Counted from the first letter of the stretch, positions 15,624 through 25,172 are shown. The stretch is DNA of 64,000 bases from Bacteroidaceae bacterium (GCA_017617315.1 JAFZWM010000035.1:1-64000), one strand, 5' to 3'. Made by a program: numbers and translations. Notes: a model not told the origin generated them from the sequence alone.

Positions 15624-18600
15624 ATGAGATTGCTTGGTAAACTTTTGTTTTTTCTGTTCGGCATGTGCGGTGTTTTGTCTGTGCATGCGTCGGGATATGT
15701 CGGAAATTCCGTTCTCTCGCAGGGCAAATGGGTGAAAATCAGCGTTCCTGCCGAGGGCGTTTATCAGCTTACGCCCGACTTGTTGAAAAAATGGGGCTTT
15801 ACCAATCCTGATAAGGTAAGACTGTACGGCTACGGCGGCGAGGTCATATCGGAAAGTATTTCGCAATGGCCGGGCGATGATTTGAAAGAGTTGCCCTTGT
15901 GGCGCGGACGGAGCGACAAATCGCTGTTGTTCTATGCCAAGGGAGTGGTTAAGTGGAATCATTCTGAAGGCCTGAATTTCTCTCGTACAATAAATCCTTA
16001 TTCTTTAGTTTCGTGCTATTTTCTTACGGCTTCGGACGATGTTGAGCCGATGGCCTTTCCGCAGAATGAACAGGATTTTTCTGAAGAAGAAACTACGACA
16101 ACGTTTCCAGATCATGTATTGTATGAGGTTGATGCTGTTGGTTGGATGCCTGGCGGTCGTCATCTTTACGATTCTTTCAGCTATTCGAACGGAATTTCAA
16201 AGAAATATTCGCTAAGCATTCCGGGGACGAACGGAAACGAGGCGCTTCTGAAGATTGTTTTCTCGGCAGACGCTGAGTCGAGCGCAGAAGTTTCGGTAAA
16301 CGATGCAATGACGGGAGAACTTTCGATACCGTCGCTTGCACAGTATAATAGTGCCTCGGTTGTTTCTAATAGTTTCGAGTTCATGCCGTCTGGCGATGTC
16401 GTTTCGGTTGGGGTAACTCACAGATGTCAGTCGTCATCTGTTAAAGGCAGATTGGATTATCTGATGGTGTGTTATGAACGAATGTTGCAAATGACATCGG
16501 GTAGTCTGAATTTTCGTCCTTATGATGGTGGCGTTAAAAGATTCTGCATTTCGGGAGCCGATGCCAATACTGTTGTTTGGAATGTGACGGATTCTGAGAA
16601 TTATTCGATGCTGAATGGCTCTCTTTCAGATGATGGATATGTTGTGTCTGCTAATGTTTCGAAAGAAGATGAATTTGTTGCTGTAAATACTGCCTCAAAC
16701 TTTGCAGTTCCGACTTTTGTCGAGAATGTAAAGAACCAGAATCTTCATGCTTTGGAGGCGGTTGATATGGTAATCATCGTTCCGGCGAGTGGTCTGCTGA
16801 CAAGTCAGGCAGAGCGGCTTGCCGAGGCGCATCGCGGGCAGGGCCTGAATGTTGAGGTCGTTCCGGCAGATTTGATTTATAACGAATTTTCTTCGGGAAC
16901 TCCCGATGCAACCGCATATCGCCGTTTCATGAAGATGCTTTACGATAAAGCTGAAACTGAGGACGAAAGACCGAAATATCTGCTTCTTTTCGGCGATTGT
17001 GCATACGACAACCGAATGCTTACCAGCGATTTTTCGGCATATTCTCAGAATGATTTTTTGCTTTGCTACGAGTCTGAAAATTCTTTGAGTGAAACAAAAA
17101 GTTTCTGTGCCGAGGATTATTTCGGAATGTTCGAAGAAAAAAACAACTTCGATATCTGTGCAAGTACCGTTCAGCTTGGCATCGGCAGAATTCCTGCAAG
17201 AACGGTTGCTCAGGCAAAGGCGGTGGTAGATAAGACCATTGCTTACATGAAAAACGAGAATGCCGGAAAATGGCAGAATTTCTTCACGGCGATGGCTGAT
17301 GACGATGAAACTCCGACGCATCAGACTGCCGAGGAAAAGGTTGCTGCCGATGTCGAGGCCAATCATCCCGATATGATTGTGAACCGCATCTATTGGGATG
17401 CCTTCAGCCGCGAATCTACCGATGTTGGAGTGCGCTATCCGGCGGTTACAAAAGCTATAAAAAGTCAGATTAAGAACGGTTGTCTTGTAATGAACTATGC
17501 CGGTCATGGCGGCGAGGCTACGCTTTCGCACGAATATGCCATGACGCTTGCCGACTTCGAGGAAATCACTTCGCCTTATCTGCCGATGTGGGTCTTCGCA
17601 TCGTGCAAGGTGATGCCTTTCGACGCCAATGTGCCTAATATCGGCGAGTCGCTAATTCTGAAGGAAAAGGCCGGTGCGATTGCTGTAATGGCATCATCCC
17701 GAACGGTTTATTCAAACTACAACGCCGCGCTCAATATGCTTCTTACAAAGTATTTGCTGGCTACTGATAAAAACGGCAGACGCTTCACAATCGGCGATGC
17801 TGTCCGCTTTACAAAATCGTCGCTCGTAACGGGCGAGGACGGCTATTCCGACCCTACGGAGAACAAACTTGCTTACGCTCTTCTTGGCGATCCCGCCGTT
17901 ACTCTTGCCTTGCCGACAAACCAGGTCGTGGTGAATGGTTGTCGGGGAAAATCTGGTGTGGATATTAATAATAAGGTGAAAGCGAGTGCCGGCGATGTGA
18001 TGACGGTCGAAGGCGAAATTCGTGATGCGACTGGAAATTTCATCGACGATTTCGATGGAATTGTGGATTTGACAGTCTTCGACAATAAAGAAACAATCAC
18101 GACGAAGGGGAACATCAGCGAGAAGCAGATTCTCGACTACGATTCTTACGAAAAGAAGATTTACATCGGTTCTGATTCTGTTCGTAACGGACGATTCTCG
18201 ATATCGTTCCCTGTTCCGCTCGATATAAATTATTCCGACGACTGCGGATTGATGAATTTCTATGCGCTGAACGACAAAGGCGTTTCGGCAATTGGATACT
18301 ACGACGATTTCGTTGTCGGAGGAACGGTGGATGGTGCTGCGTCGGATAATGAAGGTCCGCTGATTGCGGCTTATCTTAATTCGCAGACATTCAGCAGCGG
18401 GGCGAGGGTTAATACAACTCCGTTCTTCGTTGCCCAGCTCGAGGATGAGAGTGGAATAAACACTACGGGAAACGGCATCGGGCACGACATCGTTCTGATT
18501 GTTGACAATGACATAAATCAGACTTACATTCTCAACGATTACTATCAGTCTGTGGCGGGAAGCTATCAGAGGGGCAGCGTCGGATTCTCGATACCTGAAC

Positions 18601-18998
18601 TCAGCATCGGAAAGCATTCGTTGCTTTTCAGAGCGTGGGACGTGAACAACAATTCGGCAGTATATGAAACAACTTTCGAGGTTTGCGAGAATGTTGCGCC
18701 GTTGCTTAGCAGCGTTACCTGCTCGCCAAATCCGGCAAAAGAGCAGACTGTGTTCACCATCGTAACCGACAGACCGGGTTCGGCTGTGAAGGTAACTTTG
18801 CAGATATTCGACTTTACAGGCCGAATGTTACATTCGGTTTCGGAAACCGGAACGGCTTCGACCGGAATGTTCCAGTATGTATGGGATTTGACCGCTGGCG
18901 GAGCGCGTCTGCAAAGAGGTATGTACATCTACCGGATAATGGTTTCGACAGATAATGTTACGTCGAAAATGCAATCTGGCAAGATTATGATACAATAA
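15624..18998 (+). CDS. porU: Type IX secretion system sortase PorU (C25-family peptidase)
   Basis: PorU is the cell-surface transpeptidase that removes the C-terminal signal from T9SS cargo and attaches the cargo to A-LPS. The protein is 1124 residues from the ATG at 15624; a TTG directly before it is less likely. A signal peptide (MRLLGKLLFFLFGMCGVLSVHA) leads to N-terminal beta domains. The C25 caspase-like domain lies at about residues 380-770, with the catalytic pair His628 in NYAGHGGEATLS and Cys661 in VFASCKVMPFD. After Ig-like domains the C-terminus ends with a T9SS-type CTD (CSPNPAKEQTVFTI to YIYRIMVSTDN). It is followed by porV after 30 nt, the conserved gene order of the attachment complex. 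Confidence 0.95.
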   Translation: MRLLGKLLFFLFGMCGVLSVHASGYVGNSVLSQGKWVKISVPAEGVYQLTPDLLKKWGFTNPDKVRLYGYGGEVISESISQWPGDDLKELPLWRGRSDKSLLFYAKGVVKWNHSEGLNFSRTINPYSLVSCYFLTASDDVEPMAFPQNEQDFSEEETTTTFPDHVLYEVDAVGWMPGGRHLYDSFSYSNGISKKYSLSIPGTNGNEALLKIVFSADAESSAEVSVNDAMTGELSIPSLAQYNSASVVSNSFEFMPSGDVVSVGVTHRCQSSSVKGRLDYLMVCYERMLQMTSGSLNFRPYDGGVKRFCISGADANTVVWNVTDSENYSMLNGSLSDDGYVVSANVSKEDEFVAVNTASNFAVPTFVENVKNQNLHALEAVDMVIIVPASGLLTSQAERLAEAHRGQGLNVEVVPADLIYNEFSSGTPDATAYRRFMKMLYDKAETEDERPKYLLLFGDCAYDNRMLTSDFSAYSQNDFLLCYESENSLSETKSFCAEDYFGMFEEKNNFDICASTVQLGIGRIPARTVAQAKAVVDKTIAYMKNENAGKWQNFFTAMADDDETPTHQTAEEKVAADVEANHPDMIVNRIYWDAFSRESTDVGVRYPAVTKAIKSQIKNGCLVMNYAGHGGEATLSHEYAMTLADFEEITSPYLPMWVFASCKVMPFDANVPNIGESLILKEKAGAIAVMASSRTVYSNYNAALNMLLTKYLLATDKNGRRFTIGDAVRFTKSSLVTGEDGYSDPTENKLAYALLGDPAVTLALPTNQVVVNGCRGKSGVDINNKVKASAGDVMTVEGEIRDATGNFIDDFDGIVDLTVFDNKETITTKGNISEKQILDYDSYEKKIYIGSDSVRNGRFSISFPVPLDINYSDDCGLMNFYALNDKGVSAIGYYDDFVVGGTVDGAASDNEGPLIAAYLNSQTFSSGARVNTTPFFVAQLEDESGINTTGNGIGHDIVLIVDNDINQTYILNDYYQSVAGSYQRGSVGFSIPELSIGKHSLLFRAWDVNNNSAVYETTFEVCENVAPLLSSVTCSPNPAKEQTVFTIVTDRPGSAVKVTLQIFDFTGRMLHSVSETGTASTGMFQYVWDLTAGGARLQRGMYIYRIMVSTDNVTSKMQSGKIMIQ

Positions 18999-19028
18999 AA
19001 AAGCATTTTTTGAGTTTATAGAAACAAG

Positions 19029-20201
19029 ATGAAAAAAATATATTTATTAGCCATTGCACTCGTTTCAACCTTGTGTGCCGAGGCGCAGAAAGAGACGTTT
19101 AACCCGATTTATACCGGCGTGAACTCTCTTGACATTGCTCCCGATGCTCGTGGCGGTGCTCTTGGCGACGTTGGTGCTGCGACCGACCCTGATGTCCATT
19201 CGCAGTATTGGAATCCTGCAAAATATCCGTTTTGTATCAGCCGCAGTGGAGTGGCTTTTAACTATACTCCTTGGCTCAGACAGTTAGTAAGCGATATCGA
19301 CCTTGCCTATGTTGATGGATATTATCGAATAGGCGATTATTCAGCCTTGAGTGCTTCATTGCGTTTTTTCTCGCTTGGCGAAGTGAATGTAAGTGAAGTT
19401 GGAGAAACTATTAATCCTCGTGAGTGGGCGGTAGATTTCGGCTATTCCCGAATGCTTTCCGAAACATTCTCGGCAGCCGTTGCGCTCCGATACATCTATT
19501 CGGATATGTCTTACAAGGCCGACGACGAGTCAACTCCGGGTTCTGCCTTTGCTGCCGACATTGCGTTCTATTATCAGAACTATGTAATGCTTGCCAACCG
19601 CGAGTGTCAGCTTGGCATCGGTCTGAATGCCAGCAATATTGGTAGTAAAATTTCGTACGATGGCGGAAACATCAACCAGTTCCTTCCGACAAATCTCCGA
19701 CTTGGAGCGTCGCTCATGGTTCCGATTGACGATTACAACACCTTCAGTTTCAGCGCAGATGCAAACAAGCTGATGGTTCCGACCCGTCCAACGATGGATC
19801 AGTATGTAAAGGAAACAAATAATCCAACCGACGACTATTCGGGTTATAACGAGTGGTTGCTCGACCAAGGTTATTACAATGTCTCTCCAATTGCCGGAAT
19901 ATTCAAGAGTTTTCACGATGCTCCAGGCGGTTTCAAGGAAGAACTTGAGGAGATAAACTGGGGAATAGGTGCCGAGTATTGCTATCACAATCAGTTCTCA
20001 CTTCGTGCCGGATATCATCACGAAAGTGCGAGCAAGGGAAACAGAAAATATTATGCCGTTGGTGCAGGCTTCAAGATGAACGTCTTTTCGCTCGATGCCT
20101 CTTATATTATTTCAACGGCGCAGACAAACCCTCTTGATCAGACTTTGCGATTTTCGCTCACGTTCGACATGGATGGTCTAAAAGATATGTTCAGCAGATA
20201 G
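19029..20201 (+). CDS. porV: Type IX secretion system outer-membrane protein PorV
   Basis: PorV (LptO) is a FadL-like beta-barrel that shuttles T9SS cargo from the translocon to the PorU sortase. The 390-residue sequence has a signal peptide (MKKIYLLAIALVSTLCAEAQ), the family opening FNPIYTGVNSLDIAPDARGGALGDVGAAT with SQYWNPAKYPF, alternating barrel strands, and a C-terminal segment NQFSLRAGYHHES to SLDASYIIS ending in an aromatic/arginine strand typical of outer-membrane proteins. It lies between porU and ispF, and ispF starts 4 nt after its stop. Confidence 0.95.
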   Translation: MKKIYLLAIALVSTLCAEAQKETFNPIYTGVNSLDIAPDARGGALGDVGAATDPDVHSQYWNPAKYPFCISRSGVAFNYTPWLRQLVSDIDLAYVDGYYRIGDYSALSASLRFFSLGEVNVSEVGETINPREWAVDFGYSRMLSETFSAAVALRYIYSDMSYKADDESTPGSAFAADIAFYYQNYVMLANRECQLGIGLNASNIGSKISYDGGNINQFLPTNLRLGASLMVPIDDYNTFSFSADANKLMVPTRPTMDQYVKETNNPTDDYSGYNEWLLDQGYYNVSPIAGIFKSFHDAPGGFKEELEEINWGIGAEYCYHNQFSLRAGYHHESASKGNRKYYAVGAGFKMNVFSLDASYIISTAQTNPLDQTLRFSLTFDMDGLKDMFSR

Positions 20202-20205
20202 AATT

Positions 20206-20685
20206 ATGAAAATACGTGTAGGATTTGGTTACGATGTTCACAAACTTGTTGAGGACCGTGAACTTTGGATTGGTGGAATAAAACTTGAGCACGACAAAGG
20301 CCTCCTGGGACACAGCGATGCCGATGTCTTGCTTCACGCTATATGCGATGCCTTGCTTGGCGCGGCTCACATGCGCGACATTGGCTATCATTTTCCCGAT
20401 ACCGCATCGGAATATGAGATGATTGACAGCAAGATTCTTTTGAAGAAGACTGTCGATTTGATAGCCACGAAGGGCTATACCGTCGGAAACATTGATGCAA
20501 CGATATGCGCTGAGCGTCCGAAGATGAAGAATCACATTCCGACGATGCAGAAGTGTATTGCCGATGTAATCGGAATCGATGAGGAAGACGTGTCGGTTAA
20601 GGCTACGACAACTGAGAAACTCGGCTTCACCGGTCGCCAGGAAGGAATAAGCGCATACGCAACCGTGCTAATTCAGAAAGACTGA
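20206..20685 (+). CDS. ispF: 2-C-methyl-D-erythritol 2,4-cyclodiphosphate synthase
   Basis: IspF makes the cyclic diphosphate in the non-mevalonate (MEP) isoprenoid pathway. The 159-residue protein has the zinc-binding GYDVHKL at residues 7-13, GHSDADVLLHAICDALLGAA, the loop DIGYHFPDT and the C-terminal signature KATTTEKLGFTGRQEGISA. It is translationally coupled in both directions: 4 nt after porV, and its TGA overlaps the ATG of the nucleotidyltransferase by one base. ispE of the same pathway is nearby on the other strand (22541-23365). Confidence 0.97.
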   Translation: MKIRVGFGYDVHKLVEDRELWIGGIKLEHDKGLLGHSDADVLLHAICDALLGAAHMRDIGYHFPDTASEYEMIDSKILLKKTVDLIATKGYTVGNIDATICAERPKMKNHIPTMQKCIADVIGIDEEDVSVKATTTEKLGFTGRQEGISAYATVLIQKD

Positions 20686-21770
20686 TGTTCGACGGCGAGT
20701 CATACAAGTGGGAAGTCGAAATGTGTCTGAAGCTGCTTCGTGTGGCTCTGACAGGCGTTGCTCCCGACGAAGAACTTTTCGCCTCGCTTACCGATGAGCA
20801 ATGGCGCAAAATCTACTTCGCCTCGGTGGCGCACGGCGTTGCAACGCTGGTTCGCGACGGCTGGTTGATGCTTGATGAAGAACATTTTCCGCCTTCGCAG
20901 GTTAGGGTAACGTGGGCTTTCGATGCGCAGAAAACCGAGCGCAAGTATGCCGAGAAGTGGGAGGCTTTCATGTCTCTCCATTCATTCCTGAAGTCGAATG
21001 GCATCGATTACATCCTTCTGAAGGGATTCACCACGGCGGCATACTATCCGATTCCGCATCATCGCGATTGTGGCGACATCGACATCTTTAGTTTTCAGCA
21101 CGATGAGATTGACGAGCTGATGATGAAGAAAGGCATCTCTTTCGAGGATTCAGGTTGTGACGAAAAACACACGCTTTTCTTCTGGGAAAACGTGCCCGTA
21201 GAGAACCATATTCAGATTTCTTACGAGAAAAGATTGAAATCTCGCGAAAAAGTTACAGATAAATATACAAATATTCTTGCAACTACCAAAAGAAAGCAGT
21301 ATATTTGCGGTCCGAAAGGAGAACAAGTCGAAGTCGGCGCTGTTCCTGCAAGTATTTTGTTCCCATACAATGCCTATCACATTGTTGGACATTACACTTG
21401 GCAGACGGTAACGATGCGGCATCTTACTGATTGGTATGTGATGCGCAAGAACGTTTCGGAAGAAGGCGCGGAGTATCCAAAGTCGGTTGCCTTGTATGTT
21501 GGGGTGATGGACGAACTTACGGAACATTATTTCGACGGCGCAACTAAACCGCTTGGAACGTTGGCACAGAAGTATGTGCAGAGCGTCTACAGCGTTCAGT
21601 GCTTGCCCGAGAAAGTCGATTTGAAGTTCTATTTCAATCTCCCGAAGCGCTGGAGGCATTTCAAACAGCGCTATCAGAAATATTCATCGCTTGCGCCCGA
21701 AGACAGGGCTACGGTTTGGGATATTGTGGGAGATTTGTGGCACAGATATGTGTTGCAGCGTAAAGATTGA
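20685..21770 (+). CDS. Uncharacterised nucleotidyltransferase (NTP_transf_5 type)
   Basis: The 361-residue protein carries the nucleotidyltransferase core YILLKGFTTAAYYPIPHHRDCGDIDIFSF (about residues 106-134), with the G-D-x-D metal-binding pair typical of the NTP_transf_5 family (PF14907), which often modifies sugars or surface polymers. The C-terminal half is alpha-helical and without a recognisable domain. Its ATG overlaps the ispF stop by one base, so it belongs to the porU-porV-ispF operon. tRNA-Thr begins 9 nt after its stop. Substrate unknown. Confidence 0.8.
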   Translation: MFDGESYKWEVEMCLKLLRVALTGVAPDEELFASLTDEQWRKIYFASVAHGVATLVRDGWLMLDEEHFPPSQVRVTWAFDAQKTERKYAEKWEAFMSLHSFLKSNGIDYILLKGFTTAAYYPIPHHRDCGDIDIFSFQHDEIDELMMKKGISFEDSGCDEKHTLFFWENVPVENHIQISYEKRLKSREKVTDKYTNILATTKRKQYICGPKGEQVEVGAVPASILFPYNAYHIVGHYTWQTVTMRHLTDWYVMRKNVSEEGAEYPKSVALYVGVMDELTEHYFDGATKPLGTLAQKYVQSVYSVQCLPEKVDLKFYFNLPKRWRHFKQRYQKYSSLAPEDRATVWDIVGDLWHRYVLQRKD

Positions 21771-21779
21771 GAAAATAAC

Positions 21780-21852
21780 GCCGACGTGGCTCAGTTGGTA
21801 GAGCATTTCATTCGTAATGAAAGGGTCACGGGTTCGAGTCCCGTCGTCGGCT
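21780..21852 (+). tRNA. tRNA-Thr(CGU)
   Basis: A 73-nt cloverleaf starts GCCGACG and ends CGTCGGC plus discriminator T. The anticodon loop TTCGTAA between TTTCA and TGAAA gives anticodon CGU (threonine). The T arm is ACGGG-TTCGAGT-CCCGT. CCA is not encoded. No TAnnTTTG box is visible in the 9-nt gap to the upstream gene, so it is probably cut out of the protein-coding operon transcript. Confidence 0.95.
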
Positions 21853-21876
21853 CGTTTTGGGAACGTTCCGATACGA

Positions 21877-21913
21877 AAAAGGTCAAACAGAAATTCTGTT
21901 TGACCTTTTTTTA
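21877..21913. terminator. Bidirectional terminator between tRNA-Thr and the thioredoxin-like gene
   Basis: AAAGGTCAAACAG pairs perfectly with CTGTTTGACCTTT around AAATT, with A-rich DNA on the left and T-rich DNA on the right. It serves the plus-strand operon and the converging minus-strand operon. Confidence 0.85.
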
Positions 21914-21932
21914 TTTCTTAAGGCTGATAAAA

Positions 21933-22532
21933 TCAGTTGTTCGATTTACGGGTCAGTTCAAGCGCATTGTTCATATCTTCTACCGAAGCCATCTTCTGAG
22001 CCAGCGTGCCCGAGAGTGCGGTGTTTGTCTCGGTGTTAAGATAAGTGTAGTCGGTATTGTCGCTGAACATCGCAACTACCTTGCCCGACTTGTTGCAGAA
22101 GTAAAGTCGCGGAATGATATTCTTTGCGAATATGTTGTATACCGTTCTGGTGTCTTGCGGAGAGTAAGGCAAAATCAGATTGTTTTCTTCCCAAAATATT
22201 GGAATCAGCCCCAACTGAGTCTGTTCTCTCGAGATGCAGACGATTTTAAAATCGGCATCGTTCTGATGCTCTTTATAAAAGGTGTTGACTTTTGGAAGTT
22301 CCTTCTTACAGTCGCCGCATTCTACGTTGAAGAAGACTATTAGCGAGTTGTAGCCGATAAGATCCTGATTCGAAATTTTTGTTCCATCGTTCATTGTAAC
22401 GGAAAAGGCTGGAATTTGATCGCCAACCTGCACATTTCCGTAGACATTGTCATCCTTCTCAAAAATCTTGTCCTTGCATCCGAAAATGCAGAAGCACAGC
22501 AGTAGCGCCGTGATGAATTTGACTTTTTTCAT
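21933..22532 (-). CDS. Thioredoxin-like (TlpA/AhpC-TSA type) lipoprotein
   Basis: The 199-residue protein has a lipoprotein signal peptide with lipobox CIFGC, then a redoxin-like domain: VGDQIPAFSVTMNDGTKIS at the N-terminus of the fold and the active-site region LIVFFNVECGDCKKELPKV, with the redox pair CGDC near residue 77-80. It is probably anchored to a membrane facing the periplasm and may reduce or isomerise disulfides. The partner is unknown. It lies 8 nt downstream of ispE and shares its promoter. Confidence 0.85.
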   Translation of the reverse strand: MKKVKFITALLLCFCIFGCKDKIFEKDDNVYGNVQVGDQIPAFSVTMNDGTKISNQDLIGYNSLIVFFNVECGDCKKELPKVNTFYKEHQNDADFKIVCISREQTQLGLIPIFWEENNLILPYSPQDTRTVYNIFAKNIIPRLYFCNKSGKVVAMFSDNTDYTYLNTETNTALSGTLAQKMASVEDMNNALELTRKSNN

Positions 22533-22540
22533 TTTGTTAT

Positions 22541-23365
22541 CTATTTAAGTTTCAAACATTTGCAGTAGCAGTTCTTGAATTTGTCTTCCAGATTATCCTG
22601 TGGATTTCTGAATATTCCGTAGACTGTTGAGCCTGAGCCTGACATAGATGCGTAGATTGCGCCCATCTCGTACAGAGATTCTTTGATTTTGGCAATTTCG
22701 GGATGGTTGGGAAAAACACTGTCTTCGAAATCGTTGACAATCAGATTCTTCCATTCTTCAATCGGACGCTTGTATACCGAAAGCAAATTCTGCTCTGGAT
22801 AGTGAGGATGAATGTTTGCGAAAGCCTCCTTCGTCGAGATGAAAGTTTCTGGCTTTACGATGGCCAGATAATATCCTTCGAGCGAGAAATCGATGTCTGT
22901 AAAAATCTCGCCGATTCCTTCGGCATAGACAGGCTTGTTCTTTATGAAAACCGGGCAGTCGGCACCCAATTTTACGGCATATTTTTCAAGTTGTTCATCG
23001 CTCAACTTAAGGCCGAAATGTTTGTTCAGCATCTTCAGCATGAACGATGCATCTGCCGAACCGCCGCCAAGTCCTGCGCCCGACGGAATGTTCTTTATCA
23101 GATTGGCGCGAATGCCTCGTACTTTTGGATAATCGCGTTGCAGGGCACGGTAAGCTTTGATTACCAAGTTGCCCTCCATCTCTTCGGCCGGGCATTGCGC
23201 TCCATCGACGAAGAGTTCGATGTCGCCGTCGTCTAACGGATTTATTTCAAGAACGTCCTCAACAGCAATAGGGTAGAAGATTGTCTGAAGATTGTGATAT
23301 CCGTCGGCTCTCTTTTCAACCACATTCAGTCCTATGTTCAGTTTCGCGTTAGGGAAAGTTATCAT
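22541..23365 (-). CDS. ispE: 4-diphosphocytidyl-2-C-methyl-D-erythritol kinase
   Basis: IspE phosphorylates CDP-methylerythritol in the MEP pathway. The GHMP-kinase fold is shown by FPNAKLNIGLNVVEKRADGYHNLQTIFYPI at the N-terminus, the glycine-rich ATP loop IPSGAGLGGGSADASFML near residue 90-108 and the C-terminal MSGSGSTVYGIF. The ATG at 23365 gives 274 residues. A TTG seven codons upstream lies inside the -7 box at 23384-23391, so it cannot be the start of this transcript. The thioredoxin-like lipoprotein follows in the same operon. Confidence 0.96.
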   Translation of the reverse strand: MITFPNAKLNIGLNVVEKRADGYHNLQTIFYPIAVEDVLEINPLDDGDIELFVDGAQCPAEEMEGNLVIKAYRALQRDYPKVRGIRANLIKNIPSGAGLGGGSADASFMLKMLNKHFGLKLSDEQLEKYAVKLGADCPVFIKNKPVYAEGIGEIFTDIDFSLEGYYLAIVKPETFISTKEAFANIHPHYPEQNLLSVYKRPIEEWKNLIVNDFEDSVFPNHPEIAKIKESLYEMGAIYASMSGSGSTVYGIFRNPQDNLEDKFKNCYCKCLKLK

Positions 23366-23383
23366 TTGTATTTCGTTTTTGTG

Positions 23384-23391
23384 CAAAGATA
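23384..23391 (-). promoter_or_regulatory. -7 box of ispE
   Basis: On the minus strand TATCTTTG lies 18 nt upstream of the chosen ATG, giving a very short leader. It fixes the ispE start. Confidence 0.65.
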
Positions 23392-23568
23392 GATAATTTT
23401 TTGCTTATCATGTGTTTTGGAAACCGAAAAAACAAGCCGACGGTATCCGATTTAACCATAATATGTTAGACAATGCCGACGATTTTGTGCCGATGTTATG
23501 AACAGCGATTGTTTATAACTTATTGATAACTTTTTTTTGAATAGTTGTAAAAATATGGATAATGAGCC

Positions 23569-23576
23569 TATCTTTG
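23569..23576 (+). promoter_or_regulatory. -7 box of dnaB
   Basis: TATCTTTG is 18 nt upstream of the ATG at 23595. An in-frame ATG at 23562 lies upstream of this box and would not be in the mRNA. Confidence 0.65.
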
Positions 23577-23594
23577 CAGCCAAATAAATTAAAT

Positions 23595-25172
23595 ATGCCG
23601 ATACAAAACAGACGCTATAGTAGAAAAGATAATCCAAATGTGCCGGAAGTGAGCGAGTTGGGACACTTGCAGCCTCAGGCACCCGATTTGGAAAAAGCAG
23701 TGTTGGGAGCGTTGATGGTAGAGCAGGATGCGTATTCGCTGGTGAGCGAGATATTGCGTCCTGAAAGTTTTTATGAAAAGCGTCATCAACTTTTGTATAA
23801 GGCTATTACGACTCTGGCACTCGAGCAGAAGCCTATCGACTTGCTTACAGTTGTGGAGCAGCTGAAGAGTGCCGGCGACCTTGACGAAGTTGGAGGACCT
23901 GTGTATGTAACTGAGTTGAGCGGTATGGTGGCATCATCGGCTCACATCGTGTATCATGCACGCATCATAGCGCAGAAGTTCCTTGCGCGACAGCTCATCA
24001 CCTTCACGAGCAACATTCAGACAAAAGCTTTTGATGAAACGCAGGATGTTGAGGACCTGATGCAGGAGGCTGAGGGTTCGCTGTTTGAAATCTCGCAGCA
24101 CAACATGAAGAAGGATTATACGCAGATTGACCCTGTAATCAAGGAGGCGTATGATATGCTTCAGAAGGCAGCTGCGCGAACCGACGGTATGAGCGGTCTG
24201 GCAACAGGCTTCACCCGTCTCGACAAGATGACGTCGGGATGGCAGAATTCCGACCTTATTATTATTGCTGCTCGTCCTGCCATGGGAAAGACGGCTTTCG
24301 TGCTCTCAATGGCAAAGAACATGGCGGTGGATATGAAGATTCCGGTGGCGATGTTCTCCCTTGAAATGAGCAACGTACAGTTGGTAAACCGTCTTATTTC
24401 CAACGTGTGCGAAATACCCGGCGAGAAACTGAAAAGCGGACAGCTTGAACAGTACGAATGGGCGCAGCTCGACTATAAGATTCGCGATTTGTATTCAGCT
24501 CCGCTTTTTGTCGATGATACTCCGTCGCTTTCGGTGTTTGAGTTGAGAACAAAGGCTCGACGACTCGTTCGCGAGCATGGCGTTAAAATCATTCTTATCG
24601 ACTATTTGCAGTTGATGAATGCAAGCGGTATGAGTTTCGGAAGCCGTCAGGAAGAGGTGTCAACTATCTCGCGCTCGCTCAAAGGACTTGCCAAGGAGTT
24701 GAACATCCCGATTATTGCGCTGAGTCAGCTGAACCGTGGTGTTGAGGGACGTGAAGGAATCGACGGAAAACGCCCTCAGCTTAGCGACCTTCGTGAATCT
24801 GGAGCCATCGAGCAGGATGCCGATATGGTTTGTTTCATCCATCGACCTGAATATTACAAGATATACGAGGATGCCAAGGGTAACGACCTTCATGGCATGG
24901 CCGAGATTATCATCGCAAAGCATCGTAACGGTGCTGTGGGCGATGTGCTTCTGCGTTTCCGCGGAGAGTACGTCCGCTTCCAGAATGCCGACGACGATTA
25001 TGTTCCGCAGCCGGGCGAGAACATCTCTAGCTACAAGTCGAAAATGAACGACGATGCTCCCGAAGGAATGTACGCAATGCCAACGGCGGCTGACATTCCG
25101 CCTGCTGGTGGAGGAGACAATAATCCGTTCGGCAGTCCGTACACATCGGGCAACGACCCGATGCCTTTCTAA
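23595..25172 (+). CDS. dnaB: Replicative DNA helicase DnaB
   Basis: DnaB is the hexameric 5'-3' helicase of the replication fork. The protein is 525 residues from the ATG at 23595, chosen because the -7 box lies between it and the next ATG upstream. The N-terminal domain (PDLEKAVLGALMVEQDAY to SSAHIVYHARII) is followed by the RecA-like motor: TGFTRLDKMTSGW, Walker A ARPAMGKTAF near residue 227, Walker B ILIDYLQLM and the arginine-rich QLNRGVEGREGIDGKRP. No intein is present. A low-complexity Pro/Gly tail ends the protein. Monocistronic. Confidence 0.97.
   Translation: MPIQNRRYSRKDNPNVPEVSELGHLQPQAPDLEKAVLGALMVEQDAYSLVSEILRPESFYEKRHQLLYKAITTLALEQKPIDLLTVVEQLKSAGDLDEVGGPVYVTELSGMVASSAHIVYHARIIAQKFLARQLITFTSNIQTKAFDETQDVEDLMQEAEGSLFEISQHNMKKDYTQIDPVIKEAYDMLQKAAARTDGMSGLATGFTRLDKMTSGWQNSDLIIIAARPAMGKTAFVLSMAKNMAVDMKIPVAMFSLEMSNVQLVNRLISNVCEIPGEKLKSGQLEQYEWAQLDYKIRDLYSAPLFVDDTPSLSVFELRTKARRLVREHGVKIILIDYLQLMNASGMSFGSRQEEVSTISRSLKGLAKELNIPIIALSQLNRGVEGREGIDGKRPQLSDLRESGAIEQDADMVCFIHRPEYYKIYEDAKGNDLHGMAEIIIAKHRNGAVGDVLLRFRGEYVRFQNADDDYVPQPGENISSYKSKMNDDAPEGMYAMPTAADIPPAGGGDNNPFGSPYTSGNDPMPF

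Noticed and set aside
21786-22343. Open frame starting inside tRNA-Thr and running opposite to the thioredoxin-like gene
   Set aside because: It is the complement of a well supported gene and begins within a tRNA.
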